This document shows positions 48,919-58,561 of a DNA stretch of 64,000 nt, in pieces (the stretch's first letter is position 1; each line of letters begins with the position of its first letter). The stretch comes from CBDCIS01 sp965217565 (GTDB lineage Bacteria; Chloroflexota; Dehalococcoidia; Lucifugimonadales; CATOSD01): assembly GCA_965217565.1 (NCBI GenBank), contig CBDCIS010000004.1:1-64000 (forward strand), written 5' to 3'. Under the pieces are notes generated by a model, which saw only the letters and a program-made list of their open reading frames with translations, made no database searches and was not told the DNA's origin. Made by a program: the position numbers and the translations under genes.

Positions 48919-49767
48919 GAGGGTGTGTGAGAAGTTCAAATTAGGTTGGTGCTAAGCGTCGGAGCATGAGATGAATCATAGCTATATGGGTCCACGCCTC
49001 GGTTGTATCGGACAGAGCTTCGTAGTCCTTGCTCATCCGACGGCACCTGCTGAGCCACGCGAATGTTCGTTCGACCACCCATCTTCGCGGCAGCACTTGA
49101 AAACGGTGGCTGTCCCTGGGGCGCTTGACAATCTCGAGTGCCCAGCCTGTCAGGGCCCAGACCCACTCGACCAGCTTTCCAGCATAGCCAGCATCGGCCC
49201 AGACCAACCTCATGCGGGGAAACCTCCCTATCAATTTATCGATGACCAGCTTCGCCCCATCCCTATCCTGGATATTGGCAGGATGCACCACCACCGCCAG
49301 CAGCAACCCCATGGTATCTACAATGATATGTCGCTTTCGACCGTTGACCTTCTTGCCAGCGTCATAGCCACGAGGCCCCCTTTTTCCGTAGTCTTGACCG
49401 ACTGGCTGTCTATGATAGCAGCGCTAGGTGTCGGGTTCCTCCCCTCGGCCTGCCGGACCTTGACTCGGAGAGCGTCATTGGCTCGTTCCCATGTACCATC
49501 CTCTCTCCACTCCCGAAAATACCACCATACAGTACCCCAAGGCGGGAGGTCATGCGGCATGGCTCGCCACGTGCAACCGTTGCGCAGAACGTATAGAATG
49601 CCGTTGACGACTTCCCGCAGGTCTACAGTACGTGGCCTTCCCCCAGTTTTGGCTGCCGGGAGTAGCGGAGCGAGCATCTTCCACTGTTCATCAGTCAGGT
49701 CACTGGGGTATGCTTTGCGTTTCATGCCTCCATTCTAATACATATCCAAGACTTCTCACACACCCTC
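48919..49767 (-). mobile_element. IS5-family element, copy 3 (849 bp, complete)
   Basis: Perfect 17-bp terminal inverted repeats. It is inserted in the AlbA_2 gene: TCA on the left and TTA on the right, both TNA, with the host frame continuous across it (…FELS / GIDKE…). This copy has no disabling lesion and is therefore the best candidate for the active source of the other two. Confidence 0.95.
48941..49725 (-). CDS. IS5-family (IS427-like) transposase made by -1 frameshift
   Basis: orfA (49725-49318) has the N-terminal HTH-like domain and first catalytic Asp (AAIIDSQSVKTTEKGG). orfB (49312-48941) carries the rest: second Asp in LVWADAGYAGKLVEW and Glu in RRWVVERTFAWLSRCRR. The natural joint is GGAAAAAGGGGGCC near 49373-49386. 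A -1 slip there changes GLVAMTLARR to GPRGYDAGKKVNGRKRHIIV, the normal IS5 sequence, and runs into DTMGLLLAVVVHPANIQ. Frameshift expression is the rule in this IS group. All catalytic residues are present. It cuts and joins the 17-bp element ends. Confidence 0.9.
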
Positions 49768-51022
49768 TTAGGGATCGATAAGGAGGTCGACGACGCCGAC
49801 CTTCAAGGCGTCGCGTCGAGCCTCTTGGAACCAATGCCGCGCTTTGTCTATCAAGCCATCACGCACGCTGGCATGGTTCTGGGGCTGATCACGATCCCAG
49901 CCGGCCAGAAGTATCCGGTCGCGCCCAAGAAAAACGGAGGATGACGGATTTGTCAAAGGCAGCATTTACTTCAGGCGCGGATCTCAGAATGCCGTTGCCT
50001 CGATGCATGAGCAGGGACGAATCTGGGACTGGTTTCGTGATATGGGCATCGCAGACGATTCTCCGAATCGCTACGCCCTTGAGCCAGCTTGGCACCGGTA
50101 CCTAGCGGAGACCGCCGAGCTCAGATCTACGGCTCGACACATCCTCATCGTCGACGATCGTTTCCGAGAGGACGCGGACGACCTATCCGGGATCGGCGCC
50201 GGCCCGTGGGCTTTCGTTCTCGATTTCGACACACGGAGCGATGTGGAAGGCCTACTAGCTTCAATGCGCGACACGGTCGAGCGCCATCGAGCGCTCCACA
50301 TCCGCGTGAAGGGTGACCCGCGCACGAGTCGATCGCCGGACTTCACGACGACCTGGTTCTTCGTCCGTGGGCTCGAAGGTCGGGTTGACTCAATGCCCGC
50401 TGGCGGCACTCGCGGCTGGAGACGGGCGTATCGACAGGTCCTCAGTGACGAGTGCGACCAGTTGGCAGCCGAACTCGCGCCCGCAACAGTGCATGTGACG
50501 ATCCTCTGGCGCGACGATGAGTTCAACGAGCACTTGGCGGAGGTGCTTCGGAGCTTGGACGATTCCCTCCACGACTCGTTTCAGCCTGTCTTCGTGACGG
50601 ATGCTCCAGCGGCGTGTGAGTCGCTCGCTGACGAGTTCGACGCACCGGTTGTCGAGATGCCGCTTCACCAATTCGCTCGTGGGGTTCAGCAAGTCGTCGA
50701 GAAAAAACAACCGGTCGGCCACGGCAACATCACGCTCCCATCTGCTTCCGGAGTACCTATCGCATTGGAGCCTCGGGCGGCGAACTGGATCGCTGAGGAA
50801 ATCGAGTTGCTGCCGCTGGGCGTGCCGACATCTGAGGACGTGGGCACCTTCCTCCGCGGTGGCACCGTAACCTGGGCAGACCTCGACCGCAACGTCGATG
50901 CCCGCCGAGATGTCCAGACTCGGTTGACCGAGGCTGTCCGAAGGGATCTGGATGCCGGGCGTATCACCCGAGTCAACCTATTCCATCGCCCAGGCGCGGG
51001 CGGGACAACGGTGGGGAGACGA

Positions 51023-51058
51023 GCCGCATGGGAACTCCATGAGGAGTTCCCATGCGGC
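51023..51058. repeat. 16-bp perfect inverted repeat with 4-nt loop, inside the AlbA_2/P-loop gene
   Basis: GCCGCATGGGAACTCC, loop ATGA, then the exact complement. It lies directly after the Walker A motif and encodes AAWELHEEFPCGL. A hairpin this strong in the middle of a coding sequence could slow translation or be a regulatory or deletion-prone site. Confidence 0.95.
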
Positions 51059-53206
51059 CTGCTTAGACGAACTGTCCCGATGGTAACGGCCGACAGGGTT
51101 GCTCGTATCTACGAACTGACGGAGCGCCCCGTGCTACTGATCGCCGATGGCACGGATATTACCGAGCGCGAACTCGACGAGCTTGCCGAGTATCTGGGAG
51201 CCCGAAGAACGCCCGTGGTACTCGTACAGGTGAGGCGGCGACAGGCGGCTCAACAACAAGGAGACCGTAGCTTCGATCTCGGCTCGGAGTTGAGCACTCA
51301 GGAGGTGGCGCGTTTCGCGTACACGCTTTCTCAAGATGCCCCTGATCGCGCTGACGCAATCGAGCGGCTGGGGAAACCCGAGAGCCACGCTCTCCACAGG
51401 CCCGTGTACTTTGCTCTCACAGCATACGAGCGTGATTTCCGAGCCCTTCCAGACTTCGTTTCCTCGCGTATCGCGGGGCTCAGCGATGACCAAAAGAGAG
51501 TAGTTGTGTATGCCGCCATCGCGCTGCGATACGGCCAGCGCGCATTACCAGCGAGCGCACTCAGAGCTATCTTCGGGTTGTCCGTCCGCGACCAAATAGA
51601 CCTGCCTTCCCTGTTCCCACCGAACACTAACGAAATGTTCGTCGAGACCGCACCAGGGGAATGGCGCATCGGTCACACGCTGGTAGCTGAAGAATTGCTG
51701 AAACAATTGCTCGCCACGGGAGGCGACATCCGAACATGGCGCAACCGCTTGGCGGACTGGGGTATCCACTTCATCGAGTTCTGCCGGGGAGACTTACCCG
51801 TTCCCAGCGATGAAATGCTTGACCTGGTCCGGCGCGTATTCGTGTATCGGGACAACCTCGATGTATTGGGGCGGGAACAGTCAGGTCAGCGACGGTTCTC
51901 CCACTTCATCCAGGACGTTCCGGTCAGTGAGGGCAGGATCCGCGTGCTCAATGCACTGGTTGAGTCGTATCCTGAGGAACACCACTTCTGGGCGCACGTC
52001 GCAAGATTCCATGCGATGGATCGCAAGGATTTCACCCAAGCACTGGAAGCTGCGAACTACGCTGTTCAGCTCGCCGAAAACGACTCCGTCGTCTATCACA
52101 TGCGAGGCATGGTCCGCAGGTACCTACTGAGTGAACTTCGACAGAGAGATTTCACGGTTGAGGAATTGGTGTCGGTCGCCAAAAGGGCGTCCTACGACTT
52201 CGAGCGGTCGCGAACCCTAAGCCCTGAGAACGAGCAAGGCTACATCGCAGAAGTGCAGATGCTTATCGAGCTTCTCGAGCACGTTGCGCAGTCTTACAGC
52301 GACCTCTTCCAATTCCTCACTCGCCGCGATGTCTCGCCCTACCTGCGCGAAGCCTTGGATCGTGTCGAGGGTCTCCTAGCCCATGTGAGGCGAGACAGAG
52401 AAGGCGTCGGCGCAAGTCAATATGAGACGCGAGCATCAGCAAGGGCTCACTCGCTGTACGGCGACTATGCCGGCGCAATCCAGCGGCTCGATTCACTGAT
52501 TACGCGGCCTGACGTATACAAACCGCCGGTTCGACGCCAGTTGGCGTGGGCATACCTCGCCCGGGCCGAAGGGGACTGGTCGCGAGTTCCGAAACGGAAT
52601 GTTGCACGGGTTGTGGAGTTGCTGGCGAAGAACCTTGAGGAGGAGCCTCGACCAGACCAGACCGTCAGACTGTGGATGCAGGCTTCGCGGTTTCAGGAAA
52701 TGCCGCCGACCGTGGAGTCCATCTTCGAGCAGGTGCAGTATTGGCGGGCAGAGCCTGGGTCGGTCGATGCCGCGTACTACGCATATGTCCTAAACGCGCT
52801 GATGGCGATGGATGGTTCACGCCTCGCGCTCCAGCGATACGAACAATACTTGGAGGAGTGCAGAGAACTGACGCGGTTCCGCCGAAACCGAGATCGCAGC
52901 TATGAGTGGCTGGGTGACGGGCCCGGCATTGCCCGGCTCGTGCATCAGTCCCGCCTCGGCGACTGGGATCGCGATCTGGGTTTCTGGAAGTACCCAAAAC
53001 CCCTCGCTCGTGTCCAAGGGCGCGTCGCACGAATCAACGGCCCCCAAGCTGGTTTCATTGAGCTAGTGGGGGGCTTAGAAGCCTTCTTCGTCCCAGCCAG
53101 ATCCGGTCTTTCCCGAGGTAGTGAGAACACGTCCATACTGGCGTTCCTGGGCTTCAGCTACGACGGTCCTCGGGCATGGGACATCTTGCGCGACGAGGGA
53201 CGATAG

Positions 53207-53507
53207 GCGGGAGGCCAAGCGTTTCGCCAGCGATATGGAGGGCCGTTGGTCTGGCGTCGGGCGGGCAGATCGATGGAGGCTCGTTCTGGGGCAACCCCCT
53301 AATTTCGAATTGCACTAATTCAAACTGCAGCACTACCCCCTTGATAGTTGGGGCGTCCCCTGGGGCGTGTCCCATTATGTGTTGCTGTTGGCGGATAGCG
53401 TTACGATATCCGGTCGAAACTCGCCTGAGGTTCCAGCCCGATTGGATGGCGACTGGCGCAAGATGCGCCAATCACACTGGCGAACTGACCATTGACTTTC
53501 TTTCCCC
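53207..53507. other. Intergenic stretch, nothing recognised
   Basis: This is the 3' region between the end of the AlbA_2/P-loop gene and the convergent HNH nuclease gene. No hairpin terminator or gene is evident. Confidence 0.4.
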
Positions 53508-54227
53508 TTAACGCGAAATCAGATCGCTGTACGTAATCTCCACGTGCACCTCTTTGTCGCACGTGTTCAGCATATCGCGCAGCGCCGCCCATTCCCTGTC
53601 CGTGGCAGACAAGTCCCACCGGTCCTTTATCGCTATCCAATCCACGGGGTACTGGCACCAGTAGTCCTCGTTGGAGGGACACCAGTCCTCCGGACCGCGG
53701 CTTCCCTTGGCGCGATTGGCCGACGCGGTCGCAGCGACCAAGTGGCCTTCGTAGCTGAGGTCGTTCGCGTACCTGGTCTTTTGGTCTTGGCTCCAGGCCC
53801 AGCCTCCGGAACGGTGGGCATTCGCCAGGGGAACCATGTGGTCGATGTCGAGCTTGCGCGGATCGTTCACCGCGGCGTTCGTGTATGGCCCCACCCACTG
53901 GCCGGACGCCACGCGGCATCTGTCCGGGGACTCGAACACCGCCGCGCTCTTGGACTCCGCTATGAGCGTCTCCTGGCGGGCGTCCTGGCAGTCGCCGTCC
54001 GCGTCGATCCAGTGCCGCCACTCGCCGCGGTCGTAGGCGAGAATGTCCGCTGGCACGGCCGCCACCCTCAGCGGGAGGGTGACGTCGGCGCCGAATTCCG
54101 AATCGGGGTGTCGCCCGGTTCCCGGTTTCGGGACTTCCTTGCCCGGGCCGTACATCACCGCGTAGGCCAGCAGCCCAAGGAGCCCCATGGCCAGCGCGAC
54201 CATCCTGAGCCTACCGGGCAGTTTCAT
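53508..54227 (-). CDS. Secreted or membrane-anchored HNH (DUF1524-type) nuclease
   Basis: This 239-residue protein from ATG 54227 has an N-terminal hydrophobic segment (LRMVALAMGLLGLLAYAVMY) that is a signal anchor or signal peptide, so it acts outside or at the membrane. The HNH core is KLDIDHMVPLANAHRSGGWA (Asp-His), followed by GHLVAATASANRAKGSRGPEDW (Asn and Lys-Gly) and a Cys pair (DWCPSNEDYWCQYP). This is the DUF1524/GmrSD-C-type HNH found in extracellular nucleases. The start overlaps the upstream antitoxin-like gene by 17 nt. The longer open frame upstream overlaps that gene and is not used. Probably a DNase for nutrient scavenging or competition. Confidence 0.82.
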   Translation of the reverse strand: MKLPGRLRMVALAMGLLGLLAYAVMYGPGKEVPKPGTGRHPDSEFGADVTLPLRVAAVPADILAYDRGEWRHWIDADGDCQDARQETLIAESKSAAVFESPDRCRVASGQWVGPYTNAAVNDPRKLDIDHMVPLANAHRSGGWAWSQDQKTRYANDLSYEGHLVAATASANRAKGSRGPEDWCPSNEDYWCQYPVDWIAIKDRWDLSATDREWAALRDMLNTCDKEVHVEITYSDLISR

Positions 54228-54435
54228 GATCGTACACTTCGCCAATGGTGGGCTCTGCCCGCTCCGGCGCCTCGGTCTCGTGCGCCCCGTTCCCTGACAT
54301 CCGGCGATAGCCTTCCTTGATGTCAGCGTTAACGACGTGAGGCCACGCCAGCGATTCGATGTTTCGCCGTTCGATGACGCGGTGCAGCCCCGCGCAAACC
54401 TGGCCGTCAAGTGTGATGGTTAGTCTCTTCCGCAT
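54211..54435 (-). CDS. Ribbon-helix-helix/MazE-like antitoxin-type protein
   Basis: The start MRKRLTITLDGQVCAGLHRV and following IERRNIESLAWPHV match small antitoxins of the 'MRKRLTITLDEEVYEGLHRVIGRRNISRFIE' type. Here the usual SRFIE segment is shortened, so four residues appear deleted in the helix after RRN. The ATG at 54435 has GGGGA 7 nt upstream; a second Met two codons earlier is possible. The usual toxin partner (MazF/PemK-like) is not present. Instead the gene overlaps an HNH nuclease gene. Expected to bind DNA as a dimer; whether it is a functional antitoxin is uncertain. Confidence 0.6.
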   Translation of the reverse strand: MRKRLTITLDGQVCAGLHRVIERRNIESLAWPHVVNADIKEGYRRMSGNGAHETEAPERAEPTIGEVYDHETAR

Positions 54436-54646
54436 ATCCATGTCCCCGTAGTTCGCGTAGGCATGTACTATAGCCCTTTCCAGAACTGAGTCAAGTAAGA
54501 AGTGAAGATTATGACTACCACGCCATTCAGCCGGAACCCTCGATTGTCAGGCGATTGAGGTTTTGCTAGAATCTACCATGAGAACAAGGAAACCCTATCG
54601 TTCAGGTCCTTTACTCAGCGACTAGCACACATTCGAGGAGGAAATC

Positions 54647-55999
54647 ATGCTGTACGAATCCGAAAGCGGCGACATCTCCATGGCGATTACGGGCGAGTCG
54701 CTCATCACGCGGGCTATGTCCGTTTTCCGAGAAGACCGCTTTCTTACTATGCGCGAGCAACTCCACAGCGCAGACGTCCGCTTCACCAACGCGGAGATGT
54801 TGTTTCACAACTACGAAGACCCGCCCACGCACCGGCCCGGTGGCACGTACATGCGATGCGACCCCAAGCACATAGAGGACCTCAAGTGGCTTGGCATCAA
54901 CATGGTCGGCTGCGCCAACAACCACTCTTACGACTTCGGCGAAAATGGCATTTTGACCAACATCCGCCACCTAGACGAGCACGACATGCCCCACGCGGGG
55001 ACTGGCCGCCATCTGGCGGAGGCCACCGCTCCGATGTACATGGACACGCCCAAGGGCCGCGTCGCGCTCATCTCCGCCACCAGCACTACGCCGCCCGGAG
55101 GCCGCGCGGGCGAGGAGCGCCGCGACGTCAAGGGACGCCCGGGCGCCAACGTCATACGCTGGACCACGGAGTGGACGGTGGACCGCCCCGCCTTCGACGC
55201 CTTGCAGCGTATCTCCGAGGAGATGGGCTGGCCCAACCGCATAGCGCAGATGCGAAACTCCGGCTACAGCGACAGCATCTCCGATTCGGACACCGAGGTG
55301 CACTTCTTGGACCAGGCCATGTACGCCGAGGACTCGACTGCCAAGTTCGTGGTTGGCGAGACCTTCGAGAAGCACACGGTCATCAACCGGGACGACCTGG
55401 AGCGCAACCTGCAGCGCGTTAGCGACGCCCGCAGGATGGCCGACTGGGTGATGTTCACCATCCACAACCACGAGGGCGGCAAGACCGAGGACGAGCCTTC
55501 CGACCACATCAGGGTGCTGGCGCACGCCGTTATCGACGCCGGCGCGGACGTCTTCATCGGCCATGGTCCTCACCAGGACAGGGGCATCGAGATATACAAG
55601 GGTAAGCCCATCTTCTACAGCCTCGGCGACTTCATACTCCAGAACGACACTGTGCTGCTGATGCCTCACGACAACATGGTGAGGCAGGGTCTGGACTGGG
55701 AGGCAACCCCGGCGGACTTCTACGACGCTCGCTCCGGCAACGAGAGCAGAGGTCAGACGGTTCAGCCCATCAGGTGGCAGAGCGCGATCGGCATGACCAG
55801 TTTCAGAGACGGGGAACTCACCGAGCTCAAGCTGCATCCCATCGATCTGGGCTATGGCCGCTCCAGGCCGCAGCGGGGCCGCCCCGTGCTGGCCGAGGGA
55901 GAGGTTGCCGAGGAGATAATCGACAGGTTCCAGCGGCTGTCAGGTCCGTTCGGCACTGAGTTCAAGGTAGAGGGCAACACCGCAACCGTCAAAGTCTAG
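54647..55999 (+). CDS. CapA-family (PGA_cap) metallophosphatase-like protein
   Basis: This 450-residue protein of the CapA/poly-gamma-glutamate-synthesis family has a calcineurin-like fold. MAITGESLITRAMSVFREDR replaces the GD-type motif at the N-terminus. ADVRFTNAEMLFHNYEDPP, MVGCANNHSYDFGENG (the NNH motif), FTIHNHEGGKTEDEPSDHIR and ADVFIGHGPHQDRGIEIYKG (GHGPH) follow, then PIFYSLGDFILQND. No signal peptide is visible, unlike capsule-associated CapA, so a cytoplasmic hydrolase is possible. GAGGAGGAAATC precedes the ATG, a strong site. The next gene, an amidohydrolase, is 72 nt downstream in the same direction. Confidence 0.9.
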   Translation: MLYESESGDISMAITGESLITRAMSVFREDRFLTMREQLHSADVRFTNAEMLFHNYEDPPTHRPGGTYMRCDPKHIEDLKWLGINMVGCANNHSYDFGENGILTNIRHLDEHDMPHAGTGRHLAEATAPMYMDTPKGRVALISATSTTPPGGRAGEERRDVKGRPGANVIRWTTEWTVDRPAFDALQRISEEMGWPNRIAQMRNSGYSDSISDSDTEVHFLDQAMYAEDSTAKFVVGETFEKHTVINRDDLERNLQRVSDARRMADWVMFTIHNHEGGKTEDEPSDHIRVLAHAVIDAGADVFIGHGPHQDRGIEIYKGKPIFYSLGDFILQNDTVLLMPHDNMVRQGLDWEATPADFYDARSGNESRGQTVQPIRWQSAIGMTSFRDGELTELKLHPIDLGYGRSRPQRGRPVLAEGEVAEEIIDRFQRLSGPFGTEFKVEGNTATVKV

Positions 56000-56071
56000 C
56001 CTCGCGTCAAAGCCGAAAGCCCCTTCCCACTCAGGGGGAGGGTTAGGGTGGGGGTCTCGTGGAGGCTCACT

Positions 56072-57460
56072 GTGAACATGCTCATCAAGAATGCCACAGT
56101 CGTCACGTGCGACGCCGAGGCCACGATCATCAACGACGGCGCGGTGGCGGTCGTCGATGGCAGGATCGCCGCCGTGGGCAAGACCGCCGACCTCGAGCCC
56201 GCCTACCATCACCTGCAATCCATTGACGCGCGCGCCAAGGCCGTGCTGCCAGGGTTGATCAATGCGCACACCCACACGGTGCTCACCGTCATCAGGGGCA
56301 CGGTCGAGGACATGGACGTCAACTCGGTCTATGCCTACATGACGCCCATCACCTTCGCCATGAGCGCGGACGAGCGCGCGGCAATGGCCGCCCTGGGCTG
56401 CCTCGAGTCGATTCGCTGCGGCTCTACGACGCTCGTTGACCCGTTGAGATACGTTGAAGGCTACGCGCAGGCGATGGTCGATTCCGGGCTCCGGCTCTTC
56501 CTGAGCGAAAGCTCCGCCGACGCCCTCACGCTGGAGATACGGCATGGCAGGTACGAATACTCGCGCGAGTGGGGCGAGCAGTTCGTAGAGCGCACGATCA
56601 ACCTCGTGGAACACTTCCACGGCGCCGACAACGGCCGGGTGCAGTGCCAGATCGCCGCGCACGCGACGGAGAACTGCTCGCCCTGGATGCTTGGCAAGCT
56701 GATGGAGCTGGCGGACAAGTACGGTCTTCGTCGGACCATACATCTCGCGCAAAGCCGCGCCGAGGTAGAGCAGGTTGGCAAGCTCAGCGGCAACGGCAGC
56801 ACGCCGGCCGAGTATCTCAGGGACAACGGCTGGCTGGGGCCGGAGCTTCTGGCCGCGCACTGGTCCTTCTGTACGGAGAGCGACATAGACATCCTGGCTG
56901 AGAGCGGAACGCACATGGCCCACTGCCCCGCGTCGAGCTCCCGGCGTGGAAGCTATGGCGGGGCGAACATGCCGTATATCGTGGACGCGGGCGTAAACGT
57001 CGCCCTCGGCACGGATAACATGTCCGAGGACATGTGGCAGGCCCTGAGCATCGGCATCATCGTCAACAGGGGCAAACGAGGCGGCGGCATCTATCCCACT
57101 CCACGCCAATTCCTCGATTGCGTCACGCGCAACGGCGCGCTCGCACTGGGCCGCGACAAGGACATGGGAACGCTGGAAGCGGGCAAGCTAGCCGACGTAA
57201 CCATCGTTGATCTGAGGCGGCCTCACCTGACGCCGGTCAACAATCTTCTCTCCAACCTCGTGCACTATGGCCAGGCCGCCGACGTTGAAACGGTGATTGT
57301 GGGCGGGGAGATGGTCATGCGCGACGGCAAGGTTCTGACGATGAACGAGGACGACGTAGTCCGCAACGCCGCCGAGGCCACCACGAGCGCTTGGATGCGT
57401 TTGCGAGAGCAGTTCCCGGACATCCCCTCGGTGGACGCCTTCATCCCAAAGGCGAGTTAG
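56072..57460 (+). CDS. Amidohydrolase, SsnA/AtzA-like (aminohydrolase/deaminase type)
   Basis: This cytosine-deaminase-type amidohydrolase has 462 residues from GTG 56072. GGAGG lies 6 nt upstream of it; ATG 56078 is the alternative. Metal ligands are LPGLINAHTHTVLTV (HxH), RRTIHLAQSRAEVE (His), LLAAHWSFCTESD (His) and VALGTDNMSEDMW (Asp). The C-terminus has GTLEAGKLADVTIVDLRRP and ADVETVIVGGEMVMRDGKVL. Relatives deaminate or dechlorinate aromatic or heterocyclic rings (8-oxoguanine, triazines, N-isopropylammelide). Substrate unknown. Neighbours are a CapA-family protein and a DmpA-type peptidase. The GTG-containing reading frame upstream of 56072 has no ribosome site. Confidence 0.87.
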   Translation: MNMLIKNATVVTCDAEATIINDGAVAVVDGRIAAVGKTADLEPAYHHLQSIDARAKAVLPGLINAHTHTVLTVIRGTVEDMDVNSVYAYMTPITFAMSADERAAMAALGCLESIRCGSTTLVDPLRYVEGYAQAMVDSGLRLFLSESSADALTLEIRHGRYEYSREWGEQFVERTINLVEHFHGADNGRVQCQIAAHATENCSPWMLGKLMELADKYGLRRTIHLAQSRAEVEQVGKLSGNGSTPAEYLRDNGWLGPELLAAHWSFCTESDIDILAESGTHMAHCPASSSRRGSYGGANMPYIVDAGVNVALGTDNMSEDMWQALSIGIIVNRGKRGGGIYPTPRQFLDCVTRNGALALGRDKDMGTLEAGKLADVTIVDLRRPHLTPVNNLLSNLVHYGQAADVETVIVGGEMVMRDGKVLTMNEDDVVRNAAEATTSAWMRLREQFPDIPSVDAFIPKAS

Positions 57461-57487
57461 CCTTCCCTACGCCTCGCCGAGGCGGCG

Positions 57488-58561
57488 TCAGCCGTGTGGC
57501 GCGTACTTCGCCATGACTCGCTTCAGTTCGTCCAACGGGAGTTCGTGCGCCGTTCGTCCCTGGAAGCCTACCGTCGTCTCCGCCATGGTAAGCGCGTTCA
57601 GGATCGACTCCTCGACGGCCTCCGCGGTGGCGTCGAAGATTGGGTTGATGTGGTCGTTCGGCAGCATCTTGAGGTCGCTCAGAGCGTTGCTGTCGGCGGG
57701 GATGTGGTTCCCGGTGGCGAACGCCAGGAAGATGTCCCCGCTCCCGTTGTGGCCCACGCCGCCAACCCTCGCCAGTCCCACGGTGGCGCGCTGGGCCAGT
57801 CGCTTGCACTGGAACGGGAGCAGAGGCGCGTCCGTAGCCACTATCACGATTATGGAACCGTCCCCACTCGACTGCTGTCTTGCGGAGGGAGTGTGCTCCA
57901 GCCCGATTTCGCGGCCTACGGGCACTCCGTCAACGCGCAGCAGGCGCCGCACTCCGTAGTTGGCCTGCACCAACGCGCCGACCGTGTACTGGCCCGTCTC
58001 CGTCTCCACCTGGCGTGACGACGTTCCGATGCCTCCCTTGAATTCGTGGCACATCATCCCCGTGCCGCCGCCCACGTTGCCTTCATCGACGGGGCCGGAA
58101 CTTGCGGAGGCGATAGCCTGGAACACGTGCTCCTGCGTGACGTGAAACGCGCCGATGTCGTTGAGGAAGCCGTCGTAGGTCTCCGCCACCACCGGAAGCG
58201 ACCACCCCTGGAGGCCATTCCGGATCGCGTGCTTGATCATCGCGTCTCTGACCGTGCCCACCTGGTGGGTGTTGGTGATGCCGATTGCCGAGCCAAGAGC
58301 GCCGGACTCCTCTATCCACAGCAGGCCGGTCATCTCCCCGTTGCCGTTGAACGAGTGATACCCCGCAAAGACCCTGTCCACGGCGATTGCGCCCTCGCGT
58401 GGAACAATCATCGTTACGCCGGTTCTGGCGACGCGCGGCTCGTCGTGCGTAACCGTAGCATGGCCAACCAGAACCCCGGCCACGTCGGTGATCGCGTTAT
58501 GCTTGCCCGTCGGCATGTATCCTATGTCAATCCCCAGGTCGCGTACCCGAGCGCGGGCCAT
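57488..58561 (-). CDS. Peptidase family S58 (DmpA-type L-aminopeptidase/D-esterase)
   Basis: This 357-residue autoprocessing N-terminal-nucleophile-type peptidase starts RARVRDLGIDIGYMPTGKHN, followed by AITDVAGVLVGHATV. Then come GTVRDAMIKHAIRNG, NVGGGTGMMCHEFKGGIGTS, and SGDGSIIVIVATDAPLLPF, where cleavage before the Ser of GDG-S frees the nucleophile. VGHNGSGDIFLAFATGN completes the active site. Family members remove N-terminal residues from peptides and hydrolyse D-amino acid esters. It is convergent with the amidohydrolase (27 nt between stops). All expected motifs are present. Confidence 0.92.
   Translation of the reverse strand: MARARVRDLGIDIGYMPTGKHNAITDVAGVLVGHATVTHDEPRVARTGVTMIVPREGAIAVDRVFAGYHSFNGNGEMTGLLWIEESGALGSAIGITNTHQVGTVRDAMIKHAIRNGLQGWSLPVVAETYDGFLNDIGAFHVTQEHVFQAIASASSGPVDEGNVGGGTGMMCHEFKGGIGTSSRQVETETGQYTVGALVQANYGVRRLLRVDGVPVGREIGLEHTPSARQQSSGDGSIIVIVATDAPLLPFQCKRLAQRATVGLARVGGVGHNGSGDIFLAFATGNHIPADSNALSDLKMLPNDHINPIFDATAEAVEESILNALTMAETTVGFQGRTAHELPLDELKRVMAKYAPHG

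Larger units (their letters stand above)
48703..53206 (+). pseudogene. AlbA_2 (Schlafen-type)/P-loop/TPR-like/OB-fold protein, split by an IS
   Basis: The first 72 residues (LLERSEDETIDFKASNYDLS, ASLANTPREGDAHIVMGVK) are the AlbA_2 putative DNA/RNA-binding domain of Schlafen-like proteins. IS5 copy 3 interrupts GGSFELS. The sequence resumes in frame after the IS (GIDKEVDDADLQGVASSLLE, VYQAITHAGMVLGLI), has a +1 shift near 49944, and continues as KGSIYFRRGSQNAVAS, then about 1,067 further residues. These include a P-loop (LFHRPGAGGTTVGRRAAWEL), a Walker-B-like VLLIADGTD, a long TPR-like helical region (about 620-960) and an OB/cold-shock-like C-terminus (VQGRVARINGPQAGFIELVG, FFVPAR). A STAND-like sensor NTPase role is inferred. 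The 3' part has its own ATG (50003) and could still be made. Confidence 0.75.

Noticed and set aside
46326..49767. Composite transposon made of IS copies 2 and 3 with the integrase and tRNA genes as cargo
   Set aside because: The outer flanks share TTA, which first suggested it, but copy 3 is clearly a simple insertion in the AlbA_2 gene, whose frame joins across it alone. The shared TTA is a one-in-four match of a TNA target.
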